This document shows, piece by piece, positions 58,207-64,000 of a DNA stretch of 64,000 bases. This stretch comes from CAYMEK01 sp964389305 (GTDB taxonomy: Bacteria > Spirochaetota > Spirochaetia > SZUA-6 > DRHE01): the NCBI GenBank assembly GCA_964389305.1, contig CAYMEK010000002.1, positions 62,001-126,000 of the forward strand. The letters run 5' to 3'. The position numbers and the translations under genes are program-made. Within the stretch, counting starts at the first letter, position 1; every line of letters starts with the position of its first letter. Below the pieces are notes generated by a model that made no database searches, was not told the DNA's origin, and was given only the letters and a program-made list of their open reading frames with translations.

Positions 58207-59553
58207 ATGAGAAGCCTGACCAAAGGCAACGAGGCTGCCTGCATAATCACTTTCGCCCTGCCCATGCTGATCGGCAATGTGTTCCAGCAGCTATACATGA
58301 TGGTGGACAGCGTTGTCGTCGGCAGGGGGGTGGGCAAAGAAGCCCTGGCGGCGGTCGGAGCCTCCTTTCCGATTATCTTTCTGATGGTCTCCCTGATCAT
58401 CGGCGTGACCATGGGAGGCGGCATCATGCTTTCCCAGTACTTCGGAGCCAGGGATTTTCGAAAGCTGAGAGCGACCATCGAGACAACGGTTATCTTCCTC
58501 TTTTTCGCAGCCGTCCTGGTAACCGTCCTCGGCCTGCTCCTCAGCGGATCCATCCTGCGGGCCCTGCAGATTCCACCGGCCGTCTTTCCCCTGGCCAGGC
58601 AGTATCTGATCGTGATGTTCGTCGGAATGCTGTTCATCTTCGGCTACAACACGGTCAGCGCCATTTTACGCGGCCTGGGGGATTCGAAGAACCCTCTCTA
58701 CTTTCTGATGATCGCTACGGCCGTAAACATCCTGCTCGATCTACTTTTCGTTATCGTATTCCGTTGGGGCGTGGCCGGGGCCGCCTGGGCCACGGTCATC
58801 GCGCAGGGATTTTCGTTTCTAGTAGGCATCATCTACCTCCGGCGTTCCCCTTACGAGTTCCTGCACCTGAGAATCGGATCGATCCGCTTCGATCCGCAGA
58901 TCTTCCGCACGATACTCAAGATAGGACTTCCGACCGGAATCCAGCAATCGCTGGTAGCCCTGGGATTCATCGCCCTGACCCGAATCGTCAATCCCTTCGG
59001 TACCAATGTAATAGCCGGCTACACCGCAGCCTCGCGGCTCGATACCTTTGCCTCCATGCCGGCCATGAACCTCTCCATGGCGATTTCCACCTTCACAGGA
59101 CAGAACCTGGGAGCCCGGAAGCCCGAACGGGTTCGCAAGGGCTATCTCTACACTCTGCTGATGGCCGGCGCCATCTCCCTGGTGATGAGCGCAATCATGA
59201 TCGGCTTCAGGAGGACGCTGATCGGGCTGTTCTCCCGGGACCCGTCCGTGGTGGCGATCGGGGGCGAGTATCTCCTGATCGTGTCCCTGTTCTACGTCGT
59301 GTTCTCGGGCATGTTCGTCACCGGAGGCGTGCTGAGGGGAGCCGGGGACACGATGACCCAGATGGTTCTTACCCTACTGGCCCTCTGGGTGGTACGAATA
59401 CCGGTCTCCGCCCTGCTTTCCTCGCTCGTCGGCAGCACCGGCATCTGGTGGGGCATCCCGGCCGGCTGGGTGGTGGGGTTCACCGCCACCTTTATCTACT
59501 TCCTGGGCGGCAGGTGGAACCGCAAAGTCCTGGTCAAACCGGCCGCCGCTTGA
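58207..59553 (+). CDS. MATE-family efflux transporter
   Basis: 448 residues from the ATG at 58207, with GAGAAGCGG upstream; the longer frame to 58021 overlaps the promoter. Twelve hydrophobic helices in two six-helix repeats. Repeat one begins FALPMLIGNVFQQLYMMVDS and VGRGVGKEALAAVGASFP, repeat two KIGLPTGIQQSLVALGFIAL, the usual MATE blocks. It would export cationic drugs or metabolites in exchange for Na+ or H+. It resembles the NorM/DinF-like branch. Convergent with the isomerase gene; the 119-bp spacer has GC-rich repeats but no clear terminator. Confidence 0.94.
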   Translation: MRSLTKGNEAACIITFALPMLIGNVFQQLYMMVDSVVVGRGVGKEALAAVGASFPIIFLMVSLIIGVTMGGGIMLSQYFGARDFRKLRATIETTVIFLFFAAVLVTVLGLLLSGSILRALQIPPAVFPLARQYLIVMFVGMLFIFGYNTVSAILRGLGDSKNPLYFLMIATAVNILLDLLFVIVFRWGVAGAAWATVIAQGFSFLVGIIYLRRSPYEFLHLRIGSIRFDPQIFRTILKIGLPTGIQQSLVALGFIALTRIVNPFGTNVIAGYTAASRLDTFASMPAMNLSMAISTFTGQNLGARKPERVRKGYLYTLLMAGAISLVMSAIMIGFRRTLIGLFSRDPSVVAIGGEYLLIVSLFYVVFSGMFVTGGVLRGAGDTMTQMVLTLLALWVVRIPVSALLSSLVGSTGIWWGIPAGWVVGFTATFIYFLGGRWNRKVLVKPAAA

Positions 59554-59672
59554 TCCGTTCGGGCGGCTGCCCCGGTCCGGCGCGGAGAACGCCCCCGGCA
59601 GACCGACGCCGAAGAGCTGCCGGGGTCCGTTCCCGGGTTTCCCGGCTGCCGCCGCTCATCGCAGCGGGGGCT

Positions 59673-60500
59673 TCAGGACAACTCCAGGCCGAGCTGCCGC
59701 AGCGTGGCGACCGTTTCGGTTACAACGTCGACGTCGTTGCAGCCCTGCCACTCGCTGCATTGATATTCCAGGCAGATCACCCCCGTATAACCGGCCGCAA
59801 CCAGAGCGGCAATGATTGCCTTTGCCGGGATGGCGCCTTCTTCGGCCCTGCTCTGCAGCCGGCCGGCGCGCGCCTGCCGCAGATGGAAATGAGAAGTATA
59901 GGGATGCAATAGCTGCACCGTCTTCGGCTCGCAACCCCGGGCAATGAAATGGGAGTAGTCCAGAGTGATTCGCAAGCCGTCTACGGCCTCTACCAATCGC
60001 AGGGCACGTTCCGGCTCCTCGATAATCGAATCCAGGTGGGGCTCCACGGACAGGCGCAGGCCCTTTTCTCCGGCTAGGGAACAGAAATCGCCCAGAACCT
60101 CCACGCATGTCCCCCAACCCAGCTCCCGGCTCGCAGGCTGGGGTATTCCAGGTTTCAAGGTAAGACCCGGCGATCCGGCTTCCGCGGCCAGGGCTATGAG
60201 CCTGGTAAACTGCCTTCTGTTCCGTTTTCTGTGATCGCGGTCCGGATCGTTCGTTTCAAAGGGCAGAGCGGGAAACAGGTCGCTCGGCTTGAGGTCTTCG
60301 GAAGCCAGAGCTGCTTTCAAGATCCGCCCCTGCCGTACGGAAGACAGAGATGGATCCAGGCTCAGGTGGGAAAACCCGACATCCACGCGATCGAAACCGA
60401 GCGCTCGGACGATTTTCAACGCCCTGGGCAGAGGAAGGGCGGCGAAGGACCAGGAGGAGCAGGCCAGCGGAAGCTCCAGTCCGTTTACTCGAAGCAGCAC
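59673..60500 (-). CDS. Sugar-phosphate isomerase/epimerase-like TIM-barrel protein
   Basis: 275 residues, GTG start with AAAGGAATAGCGAA upstream. AP-endonuclease-2 superfamily barrel: LGFDRVDVGFSHLSLDPSL, then EKGLRLSVEPHLDSIIEEPE, LRITLDYSHFIARGCEPKTV and HFHLRQARAGRLQSRAEEG, and CLEYQCSEWQGCND near the end. The Glu, Asp and His residues expected to bind metal are in SVEPHLDS, TLDYSHF, HFHLRQ and LEYQC. Such enzymes isomerise or epimerise sugars and inositols. The last gene of the carbohydrate operon, 4 nt after the permease gene. Confidence 0.88.
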   Translation of the reverse strand: MLLRVNGLELPLACSSWSFAALPLPRALKIVRALGFDRVDVGFSHLSLDPSLSSVRQGRILKAALASEDLKPSDLFPALPFETNDPDRDHRKRNRRQFTRLIALAAEAGSPGLTLKPGIPQPASRELGWGTCVEVLGDFCSLAGEKGLRLSVEPHLDSIIEEPERALRLVEAVDGLRITLDYSHFIARGCEPKTVQLLHPYTSHFHLRQARAGRLQSRAEEGAIPAKAIIAALVAAGYTGVICLEYQCSEWQGCNDVDVVTETVATLRQLGLELS

Positions 60501-60504
60501 TTCG

Positions 60505-61353
60505 CTATTCCTTTACCGCTCCCCGGGTGAATCCTTGAACGATAAACCGCTGCAAAAGGGTAAATACAAGAATCGGCGGGATACAGGCCAGAAACGAACC
60601 GGCCATGATCTGCCCCCAGCTGATTCTGCCGTGCTGGCCCTGCATCATGGCCAGACCGATCGTCAATGTCCTCATGTGAGAGCTGCGGGTAAAGGCCAGA
60701 GCGTAGATGTATTCCTGCCAGGCCAGGATGAAGGCGAACATGGCCACCGCCACCAGGCCGGGCGCGGCCAGCGGCAGCACGATCCTATACAACACCTGAA
60801 GCCGGCTGCAGCCGTCGATGATGGCGGCTTCCTCGAGGGAGACGGGTATGGTGTCGAAGTATCCTTTGAGCATCCAGGCTGAGAACGGCAGGGCGAAGGT
60901 CCCGTAGGCGATGATCAAGGAAATGTGGGTGTCGATCAGGCCCACCGCACGCATCACCGTGAACAGGGGTATCACCAACAGCACATAGGGAAACATCTGC
61001 ACGGCGATGATGAGCACCCCCAGGTACGCCCGCCCCTTGAAGTTAAATCTGGACAGGCTGTAGCCGGCGAAAACCGCTACTACCAGGGCGGCCATGGTGG
61101 TGATGAGGCTGATCTTGCTCGAGTTCTTGAAAAACACCGGATAGTCGGTGTTGAACAGCAGGACCGCATAGTTGCTCAAGGTCGGGTTCTTCGGTATCCA
61201 GCGCGGGACCTTGGTGAATATCTCGTCCATTGGCTTGAACGAGGTGGAGATCATCCAGAGAAGCGGAAAAATCAAGGCCAGGGAGAAGGCCAGGAGACCA
61301 AGGTAGACTCCCGCGTTCCGTATCCTGGCTCTGCTCTTTCGGCTCAAACCCAT
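60505..61353 (-). CDS. Sugar ABC transporter permease, MalG type
   Basis: 282 residues from the ATG at 61353, SD GGAGGAGAAG. Six transmembrane helices; the first is LGLLAFSLALIFPLLWMIST. The EAA loop that contacts the ATPase is SLEEAAIIDGCSRLQVLYRI. The N-terminal FPLLWMISTSFKP block and the final ARRGS-like tail are usual for MalG. It pairs with the MalF-type permease encoded upstream. No ATPase gene is in the operon, so a shared MsmK-type ATPase is expected elsewhere. Confidence 0.95.
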   Translation of the reverse strand: MGLSRKSRARIRNAGVYLGLLAFSLALIFPLLWMISTSFKPMDEIFTKVPRWIPKNPTLSNYAVLLFNTDYPVFFKNSSKISLITTMAALVVAVFAGYSLSRFNFKGRAYLGVLIIAVQMFPYVLLVIPLFTVMRAVGLIDTHISLIIAYGTFALPFSAWMLKGYFDTIPVSLEEAAIIDGCSRLQVLYRIVLPLAAPGLVAVAMFAFILAWQEYIYALAFTRSSHMRTLTIGLAMMQGQHGRISWGQIMAGSFLACIPPILVFTLLQRFIVQGFTRGAVKE

Positions 61354-61378
61354 CTTCTCCTCCACAACGCCGATCGCC

Positions 61379-62263
61379 CTAGATGATTCGCCTGATGTAG
61401 AAAGCGGTCAGCACCATCATGATCACCAGCATAACGGTGGCCACCGTGGCGGCGGCGCTGAACTGAAAGGCGGCGAAGAAAAGCTGATACGTATAGGTCG
61501 AGAGAATCTGAGTCAGGTTTCCCGGCCCGCCCCGGGTCAGGATATAGGTCAGCTCGAACTGGTTAATATTCCAGATTGTGGTCAAGATGATGACGATAAA
61601 GGAAATGTCTCTCAAGTGGGGCATGGTGATGTAGCGCAGCCTCTGCCAGGCGCTCGCCCCGTCCATCATGGCCGCTTCGTATTCTTCCCCTGGAATCGCC
61701 TGTAATCCGGCCAGAAGCACGATCGCTACGAAGGGGATTCCCTGCCAGATGCCCGCAGCGATGATCGACCACATGGCGGTGTTCGTGTTCGCCAGCCAGG
61801 CGACATTGTGCTCGATAATTCTGACCGATGTCAGCAGGTGATTGAGGATGCCGTACTGTTCGGCATATATCCACTTCCAGGCGATGGCCGCGATGGCCGG
61901 GGGTATCACCCAGGGAACGAGGATAAGCGAACGGAATATCACCCGCCCGCGTATTTTTTGATTCAGCAGCAGCGCTAGAACGAGGCCCAGAAGATACCGG
62001 CCTGCGAGCACCGACAGGGTCCACCAGATCGTGTGCCAGAGGGCGATGAAGAAGACCCGGTTCTCAGCAAGGAGGCGGAAATTTTTGAGGCCTACGAACG
62101 ACGCCTCCAGGTTGTAGGCGTCCTTGTTGTAGAAACTCAGTACAACTCCGCTGACCAGGGGATAGAGAAGGAGCACGCCTATTAGCAGCAGGCACGGGAA
62201 TATGAACAGGTAAGGAGTCAGCGTTTCCTTGAGTCGGTATTCGAGCACAGGCACGGCTCTCAT
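61379..62263 (-). CDS. Sugar ABC transporter permease, MalF type
   Basis: 294 residues; the ATG at 62263 has no good SD, and a GTG at 62266 precedes it. Six helices, the first LFIFPCLLLIGVLLLYPLVS. The EAA loop is EEYEAAMMDGASAWQRLRYI. It would form the membrane channel with the MalG-type subunit. A stem-loop at 62282-62304 lies between it and the binding-protein gene. Confidence 0.95.
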   Translation of the reverse strand: MRAVPVLEYRLKETLTPYLFIFPCLLLIGVLLLYPLVSGVVLSFYNKDAYNLEASFVGLKNFRLLAENRVFFIALWHTIWWTLSVLAGRYLLGLVLALLLNQKIRGRVIFRSLILVPWVIPPAIAAIAWKWIYAEQYGILNHLLTSVRIIEHNVAWLANTNTAMWSIIAAGIWQGIPFVAIVLLAGLQAIPGEEYEAAMMDGASAWQRLRYITMPHLRDISFIVIILTTIWNINQFELTYILTRGGPGNLTQILSTYTYQLFFAAFQFSAAATVATVMLVIMMVLTAFYIRRII

Positions 62264-62281
62264 CACGGATTAGAGCAAAAT

Positions 62282-62304
62282 CGGTGCGGGAAGATCCCGC
62301 ACCG
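62282..62304 (-). terminator. Intercistronic stem-loop, probable partial terminator
   Basis: On the minus strand CGGTGCGGG and CCCGCACCG form a perfect 9-bp stem with a 5-nt loop, followed by ATTTTG. Such hairpins after a binding-protein gene keep its mRNA more abundant than that of the permeases. Confidence 0.75.
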
Positions 62305-62318
62305 CCTGTACGAATGAT

Positions 62319-63668
62319 CTAATGTCCCTGCAGCTTGGTCAACTGCTCGTGAAGGAACTTCATCGTCTGCTCGACCTCCAGCTTCCCCTGAAGCATATCC
62401 TGTACGGTCGCTCTTCCGTATAGCTCGGCGAACTGCTGCCACTTGGGATCCATGGCCAGGGGCTTGGAATAGTCCACCGCATCCAGGAACGGCTGCAGCA
62501 GGGGCTCGTAGTTTCGTTTAGCCCACTCCAGGTAGTCTTTGGTGAAGTTCAATGCCCCCGCCCGGTAGGCATACTCGTCTGCGTAGGTCTTGCCGTCCTT
62601 GTATTCCGTCACGTACATCCAGTTCAAGAACTCAACGGCCGCTTCCTTGTTCTGGGAAGCTTTCAGGATATTGAAGGTGTTCGGGTGACCCATGGTGGCC
62701 GTCTCCTTTCCCGGGGCTACCGAGGGGGTGAGCCCCGTGCTCCACTTGCCATTCAGCTCCGGGGCCTTGGCTTTGACGGCGCCGACGACCCAGGCTCCGT
62801 TATACATGATGGCGAAATCGCCGAAGGCAAAGCCATTGGTGACGGCCTCCCAATCCATGTCCACGATAGTGGCCGGCATGACCTTGTGCTTCTGGACCAG
62901 GTCCACCATGAAGCGCGTCCCTTTCAGGGCTGCTGGTGAGTTCAAGTCGGAGTACCACTGCCCCTCCTGGTATTTCACCACCGGGGAGCCGGCCTGCCAC
63001 ATCCAGGTCTGCCAGAACTGCACCGCGTTTTCGGCTTGAACGGGATGCCCGTATCCCCACTGGTCGGTCACCCCGTCCCCGTTCTTATCCCTGGTCAGCT
63101 TTTGGGCGCTCGCCAGAAGCTCGTCCCAGGTCTTGGGATGTGCGGCTACCCCCGCGGCGCTGAATAGATCGTCCCTGAAAAAATAGGTCCAGGTGCAGCC
63201 CTCGGTGGGAAATCCGTCAATGCGCCCCTCCGGAGTCTGGATGATATTGAGCGCGCCGGGAAGCAGGTTGTTTTTCACTTTCGGCAGCAAGGCATCGGTT
63301 ACGTCGGTATAGGCTCCCATGGCCCGAAACTGAGCGACCATGGTGGGATTCGCCTCGGATATGTCGGGAGACGCCCCGCCCATGATGGAGGTCAGCAGCT
63401 GGGCCGGGGCGTCCGTCCAGCTCACCCTGGTCTGTTCGATCTGGATGTTGGGGTTCCTGTTCATGAAGGCGTCGACAGCCAGATCCATGAGCTCGATCAT
63501 CTCCGGAACCCAGGTCATGTGGAAGAAGTTGATCGTGGTCGGCGCCGCCGCCTCGGTGCTGGGGGCGGCTGGCCCGGCTTCCTGCTTCCCGCCGGAAAAG
63601 GCGAGCGGCGCAGCCGCGGCGAGCACGATCATGCTCACAACCGTTACAAGCTTGACTGTGATTTTCAT
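62319..63668 (-). CDS. Sugar ABC transporter substrate-binding protein (family 1)
   Basis: 449 residues from the ATG at 63668, SD AAGGAGGGTTAT; an ORF start at 63737 has no support. Signal peptide LVTVVSMIVLAAAAPLAFS is cut before GGKQE, without a lipobox Cys, as often in spirochaete binding proteins. Family blocks: LDLAVDAFMNRNPNIQIEQT, then LTSIMGGASPDISEANPTMV, IMYNGAWVVGAVKAKAPEL, and a LNWMYVTEYKDGKTYADEY segment. A DKNGDGVTD loop near residue 190 resembles a calcium-binding EF-hand loop. It would deliver a sugar or sugar-acid to the MalF/MalG pair. Confidence 0.95.
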   Translation of the reverse strand: MKITVKLVTVVSMIVLAAAAPLAFSGGKQEAGPAAPSTEAAAPTTINFFHMTWVPEMIELMDLAVDAFMNRNPNIQIEQTRVSWTDAPAQLLTSIMGGASPDISEANPTMVAQFRAMGAYTDVTDALLPKVKNNLLPGALNIIQTPEGRIDGFPTEGCTWTYFFRDDLFSAAGVAAHPKTWDELLASAQKLTRDKNGDGVTDQWGYGHPVQAENAVQFWQTWMWQAGSPVVKYQEGQWYSDLNSPAALKGTRFMVDLVQKHKVMPATIVDMDWEAVTNGFAFGDFAIMYNGAWVVGAVKAKAPELNGKWSTGLTPSVAPGKETATMGHPNTFNILKASQNKEAAVEFLNWMYVTEYKDGKTYADEYAYRAGALNFTKDYLEWAKRNYEPLLQPFLDAVDYSKPLAMDPKWQQFAELYGRATVQDMLQGKLEVEQTMKFLHEQLTKLQGH

Positions 63669-63684
63669 ATAACCCTCCTTGTGG

Positions 63685-64000
63685 TTATTGTTTTTTCTGA
63701 GGGGTATGGGCTTCCACCCCCTCTCCCGGTCCACCAAAGCAAACGCTGTTCATCATTTCGCCGTAGCGGTCCAGAATTCGCCTGTGGACATCCTCCAACG
63801 CGAAATCCGGCCGCCGGCAACCATCGAGCGTTATCACCCCCTTTCGCTTCAGAAAGTACTTTTCGGCCGCGAGGAACATCTCCGTCGACTGGTCGACGAA
63901 GGCCAGATAGGGCACAATGAGGTTGTGGAGCCTGAAGGCGGCGTCTCGGTCGCCTTTCAGGTAGCAGTCGTAGATGGCTATGAACTTGTCGGCCTGGCTG
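63685..64000 (-). CDS. DapA-family aldolase/lyase, 5' end outside window
   Basis: The frame enters from the window edge and ends at 63685; 104 residues of the C-terminus are visible. DKFIAIYDCYLKGDRDAAFR and VPYLAFVDQSTEMFLAAEKY are typical of the last helices of the dihydrodipicolinate synthase/N-acetylneuraminate lyase family, with KRKGVITLDGCRRPDFALE at the start of the usual tail. The active-site Lys is outside the window. Because the genes are in a sugar-uptake operon, a keto-acid aldolase role is more likely than lysine synthesis. It ends 16 nt before the binding-protein gene. Confidence 0.7.
   Translation of the reverse strand, partial: SQADKFIAIYDCYLKGDRDAAFRLHNLIVPYLAFVDQSTEMFLAAEKYFLKRKGVITLDGCRRPDFALEDVHRRILDRYGEMMNSVCFGGPGEGVEAHTPQKKQ

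Overview
The window reads as about 64 kb of a GC-rich (roughly 60% by eye), gene-dense chromosome of a free-living or commensal anaerobic spirochaete, probably Spirochaeta/Treponema-like. This is inference. The grounds are a rubredoxin and acetate fermentation genes (Pta, AckA), sugar ABC transport genes, a GlnE with an unusual N-terminal extension, many exported proteins of no recognisable family, and the style of the sugar-binding-protein signal peptides. There are no phage genes, insertion sequences, rRNA genes or CRISPR arrays. A 100-N gap at 45429-45528 marks a scaffold join in a draft or metagenome assembly.

Layout. 1-12.1 kb: a truncated solute-binding lipoprotein, a TIGR01212-type radical SAM protein, an aminotransferase behind a 1276-residue GlnE, a rubredoxin that is missed by long-ORF calling, a TetR regulator, a cupin/gpsA pair and a B12-type radical SAM protein back to back with tRNA-Cys. 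12-18.2 kb: a Nudix hydrolase running antisense into the tRNA, an S-adenosylmethionine hydrolase, a double cyclic-nucleotide-binding protein, and a tight four-gene operon of ECF sigma factor, anti-sigma factor, exported protein and membrane-anchored TIG/transglutaminase protein. 18.2-27.2 kb: cysS, murB-mgtE, an exported probable barrel protein, ackA, and a pseudouridine catabolism operon (50-residue ORF, PfkB kinase, PsuG). 27.3-33.4 kb: a co-directional run of phosphatase, hisD, folC, membrane protein, macrodomain and RqcH. 33.4-43.5 kb: a toxin-antitoxin pair, MEMO and AMMECR1 partners, a transmembrane pseudokinase-like protein, a conserved-looking unknown, murD, and oppositely a J-domain protein, a VanY-like peptidase and pta. 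43.5-58 kb: a PAS histidine kinase, an adenylate cyclase, a long coiled-coil membrane protein, two surface proteins, a cluster of MetH-reactivation-like protein, SagB-like nitroreductase and acyl-ACP thioesterase, a sodium symporter and a three-GAF histidine kinase. 58.2-64 kb: a MATE exporter and a carbohydrate operon on the minus strand (DapA-like aldolase, binding protein, two permeases, sugar-phosphate isomerase).

How they work together. Pta and AckA would make ATP and acetate although they lie about 16 kb apart. MurB, MurD, VanY and the transglutaminase protein point to envelope work. The adenylate cyclase and the cyclic-nucleotide-binding protein could form one cAMP pathway. Translation support is represented by tRNA-Cys, CysS and RqcH.

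A recurring regulatory theme is that good -35/-10 pairs lie only 6-12 nt before a start codon that has no clear Shine-Dalgarno sequence, at six genes. This suggests leaderless or nearly leaderless transcripts next to ordinary SD-led ones. Candidates for undescribed systems are the ECF/transglutaminase operon, the MEMO/AMMECR1/pseudokinase cluster, and the MetH-reactivation/SagB/thioesterase cluster.
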